Assembly: GCA_902799045.1 (NCBI GenBank)
Contig: CADBZH010000010.1
Coordinates: 124,001-188,000 of the forward strand
Direction of reading: 5' to 3'
DNA length: 64,000 bases
From: an uncultured Eubacteriales bacterium
Lineage (GTDB): Bacteria; Bacillota; Clostridia; Christensenellales; Aristaeellaceae
The notes beneath the pieces were generated by a model. That model worked only from the letters and a program-made list of their open reading frames with translations. It did no database searches and was not told the DNA's origin. This document shows, piece by piece, positions 39,768 through 49,397 of this stretch. Position numbers and translations under genes: made by a program. How positions within the stretch are numbered: position 1 is the first letter of the stretch; each line of letters starts with the position of its first letter.

Positions 39768-41525
39768 ATGAAGTGGGACCTTTCCAAGCTGTACGCGGGG
39801 TTTGACGCCCCGGAGTTTGTGAACGACGTGGAGGCTCTGAAGGCCTCCACGGATGCCGCCATCGAGCGGGCCAGGGGCATGGAGCTGACGGCGCCCGCCC
39901 TGGAGGAGGCCGTCCGCGAGGCGGAGGAGCTGTCGGATCTGTACGTCCGCACCATGAGCTTCACCTATCTGACGCTGGCGGCGGACGCCAACTGTGAAGA
40001 GGCCATGCGGGCCTACGCGCGGCTGCTGCCCTGCGCCAAGCGCATGGAGGAGGCCAACAGCGCCCTGAGCGCGCGGCTGGGCCAGTGCGACGATCTGGAG
40101 GCGCTGATATGCGAAAGCGACCTGCTGAAGGCCCACGCCTATCTGCTGCGCCGCATGAAGCGCGACGCCGCCCACGTGATCGACCCGGCGCTGGAGCCCA
40201 CGGTGCTGAAGATGCAGATGACCGGCGGCTCCGCCTGGGAACAGTTGAGGGACCAGCTGGACGCCAACCACATGGTGGAGATCGAGATCGACGGCGAGAA
40301 GAAGCTGCTGCCCCTGTCCGCGGTGCGTGGCATGGCCAACAGCCCCGACGCCGCGGTGCGCCGCAGGGCCTACGAGGCCGAGCTGGCCGCCTATCCAAAG
40401 ATGGAGATCCCCATGGCGGCCTGCCTGAACGGCATCAAGGGCGAGGCCCGCACGCTGTGCGAGCTGAAGCACTTCGACACCGTGCTGGACATGGCGCTGG
40501 ACACCGCCCACATGGACCGGGCCACGCTGGACGCGCTGCTCCAGGCCATGGAGGAGAGCCTGCCCATGTTCCGGCGTTATTTCAGGCTGAAGGCGCGCAT
40601 GCTGGGCTACGAGGGCGGCCTGAAGTTCTATGACCTGTTTGCCCCGGTGGGGGAGGCCAGGGGCGATTACACCCCCGAGGACGCGCGGGCGATCCTGGTG
40701 AAGGAATTCGGCGCGTTCAGCCCCCGCATGTCCAATATGATAGAGCGCGCCTTTGACGAGCGCTGGATCGACCTGTATCCCCGCGAGGGCAAGAGCGGCG
40801 GCGCGTTCTGCTCCGGTGTGCACCCGCTGGGCATGAGCTACGTGCTGGCGAATTTCGAGGGCAGCTACGGCTCCGTGAGCACCCTGGCGCACGAGCTGGG
40901 CCACGCCTATCACAACGAATGCATGCGGGACGTGCCCATCCTGATGAGCGACTACCCGATGCCGCTGGCGGAGACGGCCTCCATCTTCAACGAGACCTTC
41001 CTGGCCCAGAGCCTGCTGCAGCGGGCGGACCGGCCCGCGCGCATCGCCATGCTGGAGCAGCAGCTCTCCGACGCGGCGCAGGTGATCGTGGATATCCTCA
41101 GCCGCTTCCTGTTCGAAAAGGAAGTGGTGGAGCGCCGCGCGGACACCACGCTCAGCCCGCGGGAGCTGTGCGAAATCATGCTGGAGGCCCAGAGAAAGAC
41201 GTATGGAGACGGCCTCGATCCCGACTGTATGCACCCCTACATGTGGGCCTGCAAGAGCCATTACTATTCCACGGACGTGCACTTCTACAACTTCCCCTAT
41301 GCCTTCGGGCAGCTGTTTGCCGTGGGCGTCTATGCCCTCTATGAGCAGAAGGGCGCGGCCTTCCTGCCGGACTATGAGAAGCTGCTGCGCATGGCCGGCA
41401 GCGGCGACGTGCGCGAGGTGGCCGCCTGCGTGGGCATCGACGTGGCGGATGTGAACTTCTGGCGCACGAGCCTGAAGGTGTTCGCGGACAAGCTGGACGA
41501 GTTGGAGGCGCTGGCCGGGGAATAA
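39768..41525 (+). CDS. M3-family oligoendopeptidase PepF-like
   Basis: This cytoplasmic zinc metallopeptidase degrades oligopeptides. The 585-residue protein has the M3 signature LAHELGHAYHNE (His375, Glu376, His379) and the third ligand in ETASIFNETF. The C-terminal helices and length fit the PepF clade. The start is set at 39768, as GGAGG lies 7 nt upstream of this ATG and only 1 nt before the one at 39762. The gene stands alone between a hairpin and a class A repeat. Confidence 0.92.
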   Translation: MKWDLSKLYAGFDAPEFVNDVEALKASTDAAIERARGMELTAPALEEAVREAEELSDLYVRTMSFTYLTLAADANCEEAMRAYARLLPCAKRMEEANSALSARLGQCDDLEALICESDLLKAHAYLLRRMKRDAAHVIDPALEPTVLKMQMTGGSAWEQLRDQLDANHMVEIEIDGEKKLLPLSAVRGMANSPDAAVRRRAYEAELAAYPKMEIPMAACLNGIKGEARTLCELKHFDTVLDMALDTAHMDRATLDALLQAMEESLPMFRRYFRLKARMLGYEGGLKFYDLFAPVGEARGDYTPEDARAILVKEFGAFSPRMSNMIERAFDERWIDLYPREGKSGGAFCSGVHPLGMSYVLANFEGSYGSVSTLAHELGHAYHNECMRDVPILMSDYPMPLAETASIFNETFLAQSLLQRADRPARIAMLEQQLSDAAQVIVDILSRFLFEKEVVERRADTTLSPRELCEIMLEAQRKTYGDGLDPDCMHPYMWACKSHYYSTDVHFYNFPYAFGQLFAVGVYALYEQKGAAFLPDYEKLLRMAGSGDVREVAACVGIDVADVNFWRTSLKVFADKLDELEALAGE

Positions 41526-41567
41526 GAGCGGAACACAATTGACCGAGAAGGCTTCGGTTCAAGCACG

Positions 41568-41644
41568 TACAGATCCTTCGCTCCTGTCAGGATGATAGCG
41601 TATCGCAATCCCTGTCATCCCGAGCGAAGCGAAGGATCTGTACG
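41568..41644. repeat. Class A intergenic inverted repeat, copy 4 (core)
   Basis: GTACAGATCCTTCGCTCCTGTCAGGATGA and its near complement ending AGCGAAGGATCTGTAC are clear. The outer arms are degenerate here. It lies between pepF and the promoter of the sensory operon. Confidence 0.8.
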
Positions 41645-41743
41645 TTTTGTCCTTCTGCGCCATGGAGGGCTGTGTCCTGCCATATCTCCTCGATGCGACC
41701 CTCCGGTTTCCGTGGGGGACTCTATTTTCATCCATATCAGGGA

Positions 41744-41772
41744 TTGACCGGAAAAGCCTGTTCGGATATAAT
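41744..41772 (+). promoter_or_regulatory. Promoter of the sensory operon
   Basis: The -35 TTGACC (41744-41749) and -10 TATAAT (41767-41772) are spaced 17 bp, about 55 bp before the first gene. Confidence 0.82.
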
Positions 41773-41825
41773 ATAAAGTAGAATCGCTGTACCCACATGA
41801 TAACGATTTCGGGCCGGAGGTGCCT

Positions 41826-42737
41826 ATGAGACGCTTGAGTATACTGATGGCCGCCGCCCTCGCGCTGCTGCTGCCGCTGGCCGCCCTCGCGGAGGTGGAT
41901 TCCGGCTTCGTGGAAAACCAGTGGAATTTCGTGGATGAATCGATGGACGTTGCCCAGGGCATCCCGGAGGACGCGAATGGCGCGCTGGGCCGCGTGCGGG
42001 ACGCGGGCGTGCTTCGGGTGGCCACCGAGCCCTATTACGCGCCGCAGGAATTCATCGACCCGGACCTTGAGGGCCAGGCGATGTATGTCGGCGCGGACAT
42101 GGAGCTGGCGCGGCTCATCGCCCGGCGCATGGGCGTGGAGCTGATGATCGTGCCGATGGAGTTTTCAGAGGTGCTGAACGCCGTGCGCGACGGCTGGTGC
42201 GACCTGGCGATCTCCGCGCTCTCCTACACCCCCGGCAGGGCCTCGATGGTGACGATGTCCAAGGGCTACAATTACGCCGGGGAAAACGTCGGCAGCGGCT
42301 TGTTGATCCGCGCGGAGGATCTGGAAGCCATCGCCGCCATCGAGGATCTCTCCGGCCGAGACATCGTGGCCCAGAGCGGCTCGCTGCAGGAATCGATCCT
42401 CGCGGAGAACGTGTTCAACTACCACGAATTCCGCCGCATCGCCACCATGCCGGAGGTCTACGAGGCGGTTGCCGCCGGGGACGCGGACGCGGCCATGGTG
42501 GACGTGGAATCCACCATGGGCTACCTGGAGAGCAATCCGGATTGCGGCCTGGCGCTGGTGCCGGGCGTGCGCTTCCAGCCGGAAGAGCAGTTTGACGGCG
42601 ATCGCGTGGCCTGCAAAAAGGGCGAGCTTCAATTGATGTACTTTGTCAACGGCGTGATCGACGAGGTGTTGGCGTCGGGCCAGTATCGCGCGTGGTATTC
42701 GGAATTCGAGGCCCGCGCCGCCGAGCTTAGCCTTTAA
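41826..42737 (+). CDS. Family 3 (amino-acid type) periplasmic-like binding protein
   Basis: The 303-residue secreted protein has a signal peptide (LLLPLAALAE, cleavage near residue 20) with no lipobox Cys. Its SBP_bac_3 domain (about residues 55-300) shows GVLRVATEPYYAPQEF, MYVGADMELARLIARRMGVEL, DLAISALSYTPGRASMVTMSKGY and AAVAAGDADAAMVDV, which is the amino-acid-binding fold. There is no permease or ATPase gene nearby. Instead it sits 36 bp upstream of a membrane HD-GYP receptor gene, so a sensory role is plausible. The start at ATG 41826 has GGAGG 5 nt upstream. Confidence 0.87.
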   Translation: MRRLSILMAAALALLLPLAALAEVDSGFVENQWNFVDESMDVAQGIPEDANGALGRVRDAGVLRVATEPYYAPQEFIDPDLEGQAMYVGADMELARLIARRMGVELMIVPMEFSEVLNAVRDGWCDLAISALSYTPGRASMVTMSKGYNYAGENVGSGLLIRAEDLEAIAAIEDLSGRDIVAQSGSLQESILAENVFNYHEFRRIATMPEVYEAVAAGDADAAMVDVESTMGYLESNPDCGLALVPGVRFQPEEQFDGDRVACKKGELQLMYFVNGVIDEVLASGQYRAWYSEFEARAAELSL

Positions 42738-42773
42738 GCAGCCGCGGATGAACCGGGGGAGAGTGTTGCCGCC

Positions 42774-45700
42774 ATGAAGCGATGGAAAACCTATCAGATC
42801 GCGATCTTCGTCGCGATTTGCGTCCTGCTGAATTACGCGGGCGCGATGCTGGCAAGCCGCTTCAGCCTGCCGCTGTGGCTGGATTCCTTTGGCACGGCGC
42901 TCTGCGCCTACGCCGGAGGGCCGATCTGCGGCGCCATCGTGGGCGCCGCGGGCAATGTGATCCACGGCATGCTGAACGGCGTCTCCCACATCTATGCGCT
43001 CACCAGCGTCATGCTGGGCGTCATCGTGGGCATTGCGGCGCGGCGAAAGCGCTTGGAGGACATGTTCGGCACGATGTCCGTCGCGGCCATGGCGGCGGCA
43101 GTGTCGATCGTCATCTCCGTGCCGCTGAACATCCTGTGCTACGACGGCAGCACCAACAACCTCTGGGGCAACGGCGTGATCGGCTACCTGCGGGAAAAGG
43201 GCGCGCCGCTGCTGCTCTGCCAGGCGATGGGCCAGGCCTATCTGGACTTCATGGACAAGCTGGTCACGCTGGTCATGCTGCACCTGACGCTGCGCCTGAT
43301 CCACCTGCTGCGCCACAGGGGGCGGGGGAAGGGCGAAGCCGCCGAGACCGTGGAAAAGGCCGCCGCGCTGGTGCTGGCGCTGGCGCTGATGGGCACGGGC
43401 TGCGCCGTGCCTTCCGCCCGGGCGGAGGCGATCATGGACGTGATCGACTACAACGACTACGTGCAGACCATCTACGCCAGCCACAACGGCCTGCCCTGCG
43501 GCGAGGCCAACGACATCGCCCAGACCAACGACGGCATCCTCTGGATCGGCACCTATGCCGGCCTCTACCGCTACAACGGGCGCGAGTTCCGCTGGATGGA
43601 CAACTATGAGTCCGTCCGCAACGTGAACTGCCTCTACGTGGACGAGGAGGGCCGCCTGTGGATCGGCACCAATGACAACGGCCTGTCCATCTGCATCAAC
43701 GAGCAGATCTCAAACGTCGTGGACCAGTCCAAGGGCCTGCCCTCGAACTCGGTGCGCGCCATCATACAGTCCAGCGACGGCTACTATTACGTCGGCACCA
43801 CCGGCAGCATGCAGGTGCTGACGCTGCACAACGGCCTGAACCGCGTGAACACGCTGTGGGAAGTGAACTACGCCGACAAGGTGGCCGCCGACCAGGCGGG
43901 CCACGTCGCGACGGTCACCTCCAACGGCCGCCTGTTCCTGCTCCAGCGGGGCCAGATCCTCAGCTCCATCCAGCTGCCCCAGAGCGGCGAGGAGCTGTTC
44001 AACACGGTCGCCTTCGACGAGGACGGCGTGCTACTGGCCGGCACCACCGGCAATCACATCTACGTCTACGACGTCTCCCGCGGTCGCTTCGACGAGCGCG
44101 CCGTGCGCGAGTGCGAGGGTCTGAAGAGCCTCAACGACCTGTACTATCTCGAAAACGGCGAGCTGTTCGTCATCGCGGACAACGGCGTCGGCTACATCAG
44201 CCGCGACAGCGACTTCGAGATGATCAACACCAACGATTTCAACAACTCCATCGACAACATGCTCATCGACTACCAGGGCAACCTCTGGTTCACGTCCTCG
44301 CGCCTGGGCCTGCTGCGCATGGCGCCCTCGGCGTTCAAGGACGTGTACAGCACCGTGGGCATGGACACCCGCGTGGTCAACGCCGTGGAAAAATGGCAGG
44401 GTGAGTTTTACTTCGGCACCGACAAGGGCCTGGACGCGGTCGACGAGGCTTGCAAGCGCCGGGTGCACAACGCCCTGACGGAGAAGCTGGACGGCGTGCG
44501 CATCCGCTGCCTGCTGGTGGATTCCCGGAACAGCCTCTGGATCTGCACCTACGGCAGCGGCCTCCTGGAGGTGGAGTCGGACGGCACCGAGCACCTGTAC
44601 AACGCCGACAGCGGCAGCTTCGGCAACCGCGCCCGTGTGGTGGCGGAGCTGTCCGACGGCACCATCATGGCCGGCGGAGACACCGGCATCAGCTTCATCC
44701 GCGATCATGCGATCGTGGATACCGTGGGCTATTCCGACGGCCTGATCAACAGCATGATCCTCACCGTGACGGAGCTGTCCGACGGCAGGATCCTGGCCGG
44801 CACCGACGGCGACGGCATCGCCGTGTTCGAGGACGGCCAGGTGACGCGGATGCTGAAGCGCGCCGACGGCCTGTCCAGCGAGGTCATCCTGCGCACCGTG
44901 AAGGACCCCGCCTCGGAGGGCGTGTTCATCGTCACCAGCAACGGCCTGTGCTACATGAACGCGGACGGCGCGATCCGCGCGCTGGACAACTTCCCCTATT
45001 TCAACAACTACGACATCTGGGCCAAGGACGCCAATGAGCTCTTCGTGATGAGCAGCGCCGGCATCTACGTGGTGGATCGCGCCGACCTGCTCTCCGGCCG
45101 CGATGTCAGCTTTGACCTGCTGGACGCCAAGCGCGGCCTGAACAGCGCGCTGACCGCCAATTCCTGGAACTATTCCGACGAAAACGGCGACCTGTTCCTG
45201 CCCTGCGATACCGGCGTGTTCATCATCGACACCGCCCGCTACACCGCCGGGACCAGCTCCTACCGCATGTCGGTGGGCAGCGTGAAGCTGGACAACGAGC
45301 TGCAGCGCATCGAGCGCGGCAGCCCCATCGAGATCGGGCGCGGCGTGAGCAAGGTGGAGCTGTATCCGGAGGTCATCAACTACACCATCCAGGACCCCAT
45401 CGTGGGCTATTGGCTGGAGGGCTTTGAGAGCGATTGGACGATCCTGCCCCAGAGCAGCCTCGGTGCCATTACCTACACCAACCTGCCCACCGGCACCTAC
45501 ACCCTCCACCTGGCCGTGTTCGACAGCAACCAGGAGAATATCCTCAGCGAGCGGGACTATCAACTGGTGAAGGAGAGGGAGATCTACGACAACGAGTGGT
45601 TCCTGATCTACATGCTGCTGGTGCCGGTGATCGTGGCGGCCTGGATCTCGTGGTACATCGCGCGCACCCGCGTGGAGCGCATGCTGGAGATCCAAAAGCG

Positions 45701-46415
45701 GGAGCTGGCCCTGGCGAACGAGAAGATCCAGATGGGCAACGAGACCATCATCGCCATCGCCAAGGCCGTGGATGCCAAGGACGAGCGCACCAGCCAGCAT
45801 TCCATGCGCGTCTCGCAGTATTCGGCGATGATCGCCCGGGAGATGGGCATGAGCGAGGCTGAATGCGAAAACCTGCGCCGCACCGCCCTCTTGCACGACA
45901 TCGGCAAGATCGGCATCCCGGACAGCATCCTCAACAAGCCCGCGCGGCTGACGGACGAGGAGTACGCCGTGATGAAATCCCACGTCACCCGCGGCGCGGA
46001 GATACTGAAGGATTTCACGCTGCTGGACCACGTGGTGGACGGCGCGCGCTATCACCATGAAAAGTACGACGGCACGGGCTATCCGGACGGCCTGAAGGGC
46101 GAGGAGATCCCGCTGTACGGCCGCATCATCGGTGTGGCGGACGCCTTCGACGCCATGACCGCCAACCGCGTCTATCGCAAGCAGATGGATTTCGACTACG
46201 TGCTGAACGAGATGCGCCGCTGCAGCGGCACCCAGTTCGATCCGCAGTTCGTGGATATCCTGCTCAGGCTGATCGACGAGGGCAAGATCGACCTGAACGC
46301 GCTGTATCCCGTCAAGTCGGACGACGTGCCAAAGTCGGACGAGGACGCCAGAAAACGGGCCGAGGACGCGGCGAAGCAAGCGGAGAAGAAGCCTGACGGG
46401 ACGGACGCCCGGTGA
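42774..46415 (+). CDS. Membrane sensor: ECF-S-like domain, two-component-type propeller, HD-GYP phosphodiesterase
   Basis: The 1213-residue protein has a rare domain order. Residues 1 to about 190 are six or so membrane spans resembling an ECF-transporter S component (LPLWLDSFGTALCAYAGGPICGAIVGAAGN). A second hydrophobic segment (about 197-213) leads to an extracytoplasmic part. About 220-850 are repeated reg_prop blades (DGILWIGTYAGLYRYNG, EGRLWIGTNDNGLS, NLWFTSSRLGLLRM, NSLWICTYGSGLLEV), and about 860-940 are a Y_Y_Y domain. A membrane span lies at about 944-965. An HD-GYP domain follows, with HD at residue 1041 (LLHDIGKIGIPD) and GYP at 1102 (HHEKYDGTGYPDGLKGEEIP), all catalytic motifs intact, so c-di-GMP hydrolysis is expected. 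A Lys/Glu-rich tail follows. The stop nearly abuts the next binding-protein gene. Confidence 0.88.
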   Translation: MKRWKTYQIAIFVAICVLLNYAGAMLASRFSLPLWLDSFGTALCAYAGGPICGAIVGAAGNVIHGMLNGVSHIYALTSVMLGVIVGIAARRKRLEDMFGTMSVAAMAAAVSIVISVPLNILCYDGSTNNLWGNGVIGYLREKGAPLLLCQAMGQAYLDFMDKLVTLVMLHLTLRLIHLLRHRGRGKGEAAETVEKAAALVLALALMGTGCAVPSARAEAIMDVIDYNDYVQTIYASHNGLPCGEANDIAQTNDGILWIGTYAGLYRYNGREFRWMDNYESVRNVNCLYVDEEGRLWIGTNDNGLSICINEQISNVVDQSKGLPSNSVRAIIQSSDGYYYVGTTGSMQVLTLHNGLNRVNTLWEVNYADKVAADQAGHVATVTSNGRLFLLQRGQILSSIQLPQSGEELFNTVAFDEDGVLLAGTTGNHIYVYDVSRGRFDERAVRECEGLKSLNDLYYLENGELFVIADNGVGYISRDSDFEMINTNDFNNSIDNMLIDYQGNLWFTSSRLGLLRMAPSAFKDVYSTVGMDTRVVNAVEKWQGEFYFGTDKGLDAVDEACKRRVHNALTEKLDGVRIRCLLVDSRNSLWICTYGSGLLEVESDGTEHLYNADSGSFGNRARVVAELSDGTIMAGGDTGISFIRDHAIVDTVGYSDGLINSMILTVTELSDGRILAGTDGDGIAVFEDGQVTRMLKRADGLSSEVILRTVKDPASEGVFIVTSNGLCYMNADGAIRALDNFPYFNNYDIWAKDANELFVMSSAGIYVVDRADLLSGRDVSFDLLDAKRGLNSALTANSWNYSDENGDLFLPCDTGVFIIDTARYTAGTSSYRMSVGSVKLDNELQRIERGSPIEIGRGVSKVELYPEVINYTIQDPIVGYWLEGFESDWTILPQSSLGAITYTNLPTGTYTLHLAVFDSNQENILSERDYQLVKEREIYDNEWFLIYMLLVPVIVAAWISWYIARTRVERMLEIQKRELALANEKIQMGNETIIAIAKAVDAKDERTSQHSMRVSQYSAMIAREMGMSEAECENLRRTALLHDIGKIGIPDSILNKPARLTDEEYAVMKSHVTRGAEILKDFTLLDHVVDGARYHHEKYDGTGYPDGLKGEEIPLYGRIIGVADAFDAMTANRVYRKQMDFDYVLNEMRRCSGTQFDPQFVDILLRLIDEGKIDLNALYPVKSDDVPKSDEDARKRAEDAAKQAEKKPDGTDAR

Positions 46416-46429
46416 AAGGGGGGACTGGC

Positions 46430-47620
46430 ATGAAGCGCGTCATCATCACAACCTTTGTCACCGCCCTGCTGTTACTGGCCGTGTTCAGCTGGGTCTATTC
46501 CGTGTGGGACGGACCGGTGGGCCTGGACACCCTGAAGGTGGGCTTCATCTATGACAACGACGAGAGCACGCCCTATACCTACAACTTCATGCTGGCCCAG
46601 CGGGCGCTGGAGAAGGAGCTGGGGGATCAGGTGACGGTCTACACCCGCAGCAACGTCTCCGACAAGGACGCGCTGGAGCCCGCGCAGGAGCTGGTGGAGC
46701 TGGGCTGCGCGGTGGTCTTCACGAACAACTATTCCGCCGATATCGTTGAGGCGGCGCGGCAGTACCCGAAGGTGCAGTTCTGCCAGAACGGCTTTTACAG
46801 CGGCGAGCACGTGAACGTTCCCGACAACTACCACACCTTCAACGGCACCATCTATCAGGGTCGCTACGTGACCGGCGTGGCTGCGGGCATGAAGCTGAAG
46901 GATATGATCGACAACGGCGCGATCGCCCCCGAGGAGGCGCTGGTGGGCTATGTGGGCGCATTCTCGTCCACGGAGGTCATCTCCGGCTATACGGCGTTCA
47001 TACTGGGCGTGCGCTCGGTGGTGCCCGGGGCCGTGCTGCGCGTGCGCTACACCGGCACCTGGAGCAGCTACAGTCGCGAGAAGGCCGCCGCGAAGGCGTT
47101 GATTGAGGAGGGCTGCGTGGTGATCGCCCAGCACACCGACACCATCGGCCCCGCCGTCGCCTGCGAGGAAGCCTACGCCACCCGGCGCGTCTACCACGTC
47201 GGCTACAACCAGAACATGGTGGACATCGCCCCCAACACCTCGCTGATCAGCACGCGGGTGAACTGGACGCCCTATGTGCTGGGCGCGACGCGCGCCGTGC
47301 TGGAGGGCAGGGAGATCGAAAAGAGCGTGGGCGGCAGCGTCCACGGCAACGACGTCAGCGCCGGCCTGGACCAGGGCTGGGTGGACGTGCTGGAGCTGAA
47401 CCGACAGATCGCCGCCTATGGCACCGAGGAGCGCCTGGCCAAGACCGTCGAGGCCCTCCGCAAGGGGACGCTGGAGGTGTTCAAGGGCGCCTATACCGGC
47501 GTGAACCCCGATGATCCCCTGGATAAGGTCGACTTGAGCCTCGGCTATCGCGAGAACGAATCCACCTCCTGGCCCACGTTCCATTACGTCCTGGACGGCG
47601 TCGTCACGGTCGAGGAATAG
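46430..47620 (+). CDS. BMP-family (PnrA/Med-like) substrate-binding protein, membrane-anchored
   Basis: The 396-residue protein is anchored by one N-terminal hydrophobic segment (about residues 3-23) with no lipobox and no obvious cleavage site. The BMP domain has KVGFIYDND near residue 36, then a middle GRYVTGVAAGMKLK segment, VGYVGAF, and VIAQHTDTIGPAVACEEA, the pattern of purine nucleoside receptors such as PnrA. BMP proteins normally feed an ABC importer; none is encoded here. It is the third gene of an operon with a family 3 binding protein and the HD-GYP receptor. The start at ATG 46430 follows a GGGGGG site; a GTG at 46412 is less likely. Confidence 0.87.
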   Translation: MKRVIITTFVTALLLLAVFSWVYSVWDGPVGLDTLKVGFIYDNDESTPYTYNFMLAQRALEKELGDQVTVYTRSNVSDKDALEPAQELVELGCAVVFTNNYSADIVEAARQYPKVQFCQNGFYSGEHVNVPDNYHTFNGTIYQGRYVTGVAAGMKLKDMIDNGAIAPEEALVGYVGAFSSTEVISGYTAFILGVRSVVPGAVLRVRYTGTWSSYSREKAAAKALIEEGCVVIAQHTDTIGPAVACEEAYATRRVYHVGYNQNMVDIAPNTSLISTRVNWTPYVLGATRAVLEGREIEKSVGGSVHGNDVSAGLDQGWVDVLELNRQIAAYGTEERLAKTVEALRKGTLEVFKGAYTGVNPDDPLDKVDLSLGYRENESTSWPTFHYVLDGVVTVEE

Positions 47621-47642
47621 CCGGATGTTTTCTCCCCCGCAA

Positions 47643-47676
47643 CCGCGCGGCGCACCCGATGCTGCCGCGCGGTTTT
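47643..47676 (+). terminator. Terminator of the sensory operon
   Basis: CCGCGCGGC / GCCGCGCGG forms a 9-bp stem with a 12-nt loop, followed by TTTT. Confidence 0.8.
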
Positions 47677-47680
47677 GCAC

Positions 47681-47710
47681 TGGACAAGCACGGGGATTTT
47701 GCGCTATAAT
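47681..47710 (+). promoter_or_regulatory. Promoter of pgi
   Basis: The -35 TGGACA (47681-47686) and -10 TATAAT (47705-47710) are spaced 18 bp. Confidence 0.7.
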
Positions 47711-47749
47711 GATGTCAGGCATATTTTACCCACAGAAAGGATGTTTGCC

Positions 47750-49333
47750 ATGATTTCCTGGAAGAACCTGAACACCCTGGCGGCCTACGACGCGCTGGCC
47801 GCGATGAAGGGCCGCGTGAACCTGAACGCCACCATGTCCGGCGAGGACGGCGCCCGTCGCGTCGCGGAATACAGCGCCCCGATGGCCGGCGGCCTCTGCT
47901 ATAACTACGCCGCCAAGGCCGTGGACGGCGCGGTGCTTGACGCCATGCAGGCGCTGGCGGACGAGGCCCAGCTAACGGAGAAGTATGACGCGCTTTTGAA
48001 CGGCGAGATCATCAACACCGGCGAGAAGCGGCGCGTGCTGCACCAGCTGACCCGCGGCCAGCAGGCCGGGGCCGTGGTGGTGGACGGCGTGGACAAGCGC
48101 GAATTCTATGCGGCCCAGCAGAAGAAGGCCGCCGACTTCGCCAACAAGGTGCACAGCGGCGCGATCGCCAACGCGGCGGGCGAGAAATTCACCACCGTGG
48201 TGCAGATCGGCATCGGCGGCAGCGACCTCGGCCCCCGCGCCATGTACCTGGCACTGGAGCAGTGGGCGAAGCAGAACGGCGCGCTGAAGCTGGAAGCCCG
48301 GTTCATCAGCAACGTCGATCCCGACGACGCCGCCAGCGTCCTCAAGAGCATCGACGTGGCGCACTCGCTGTTTGTGCTGGTCTCGAAGTCCGGCACGACG
48401 CTGGAGACCCTGACGAACGAGGCCTTCGTGAAGGACGCGCTGACAAACGCCGGCCTGGACGCCTCGAAGCACATGGTGGCCGTCACCAGCGAGACCTCGC
48501 CCCTGGCGAAGAGCAGCGACTACCTCGCCGCCTTCTTCATGGACGACTTCATCGGCGGCCGCTATTCCTCCACCAGCTGCGTGGGCGGCGTGGTGCTGTC
48601 GCTGGCCTTCGGGCCGGAGGTGTTCGCCCGGTTCCTGGACGGCGCGGCCGCGGCCGACGCCACCGCCCGGGAGAAGGACATCCGCAAGAACCCCGCCATG
48701 CTGGACGCGCTGATCGGCGTGTATGAGCGCAACGTGCTGGGCTATCCCGCCACGGCGGTGCTGCCCTATTCGCAGGCGCTCAGCCGCTTCCCGGCGCATT
48801 TGCAGCAGCTGGACATGGAGTCCAACGGCAAGTCCGTCAACCGCTTCGGCGAGCCCGTCGACTACGTGACCGGCCCGGTGATCTTCGGCGAGCCCGGCAC
48901 CAACGGCCAGCACTCCTTCTATCAGCTGCTCCACCAGGGCACCGACATCATCCCGCTGCAGTTCGTGGGCTTCCGGAAGAACCAGGCGGGCATGGACGTG
49001 GATATCCAGGGCAGCACCAGCCAGCAGAAGCTGTGCGCCAACGTGGCCGCGCAGATCATGGCCTTCGCCTGCGGCAAGGCGGATGACAACCCCAACAAGG
49101 CCTTTGCCGGCGGCCGGCCCTCGTCCATCATCATCGGCGACCAGCTGACCCCCGAGGCCCTGGGCGCGCTGCTGAGCCACTTTGAGAACAAGGTGATGTT
49201 CCAGGGCTTCTGCTGGAACGTGAACTCCTTCGATCAGGAGGGCGTGCAGCTGGGCAAGGTGCTGGCCAAGCGCGTGCTGGCGCACGACACCGACGGCGCG
49301 CTGAAGGCCTACAGCGAGCTGCTGGATATCTGA
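47750..49333 (+). CDS. pgi: Glucose-6-phosphate isomerase
   Basis: Pgi interconverts glucose-6-phosphate and fructose-6-phosphate. At 527 residues this is the long, E. coli/eukaryote-like form rather than the roughly 450-residue Bacillus form. Signatures include the phosphate-binding IGIGGSDLGPRAMYLALE, SKSGTTLETL and FGEPGTNGQHSFYQLLHQGTDIIP with the catalytic His and Glu. I start at ATG 47750, 9 nt after AAAGG; the in-frame ATG at 47741 lies on the site itself. It has its own promoter, and its 3' side runs into class B and A repeats. Confidence 0.96.
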   Translation: MISWKNLNTLAAYDALAAMKGRVNLNATMSGEDGARRVAEYSAPMAGGLCYNYAAKAVDGAVLDAMQALADEAQLTEKYDALLNGEIINTGEKRRVLHQLTRGQQAGAVVVDGVDKREFYAAQQKKAADFANKVHSGAIANAAGEKFTTVVQIGIGGSDLGPRAMYLALEQWAKQNGALKLEARFISNVDPDDAASVLKSIDVAHSLFVLVSKSGTTLETLTNEAFVKDALTNAGLDASKHMVAVTSETSPLAKSSDYLAAFFMDDFIGGRYSSTSCVGGVVLSLAFGPEVFARFLDGAAAADATAREKDIRKNPAMLDALIGVYERNVLGYPATAVLPYSQALSRFPAHLQQLDMESNGKSVNRFGEPVDYVTGPVIFGEPGTNGQHSFYQLLHQGTDIIPLQFVGFRKNQAGMDVDIQGSTSQQKLCANVAAQIMAFACGKADDNPNKAFAGGRPSSIIIGDQLTPEALGALLSHFENKVMFQGFCWNVNSFDQEGVQLGKVLAKRVLAHDTDGALKAYSELLDI

Positions 49334-49397
49334 CAGAAAGCCAAAGTGCGACAAAGGGCTTGCCTCAAAACGCACAACCATACCGCAGGTATGTATT

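Noticed and set aside
41568..41644. Class A repeats as a CRISPR array or riboswitch
   Set aside because: Copies are dispersed tens of kilobases apart, are inverted repeats rather than spaced direct repeats, and there are no cas genes.
44031..46379. 782-codon minus-strand frame opposite the HD-GYP receptor
   Set aside because: Low-complexity shadow frame of a gene with clear propeller and HD-GYP motifs.
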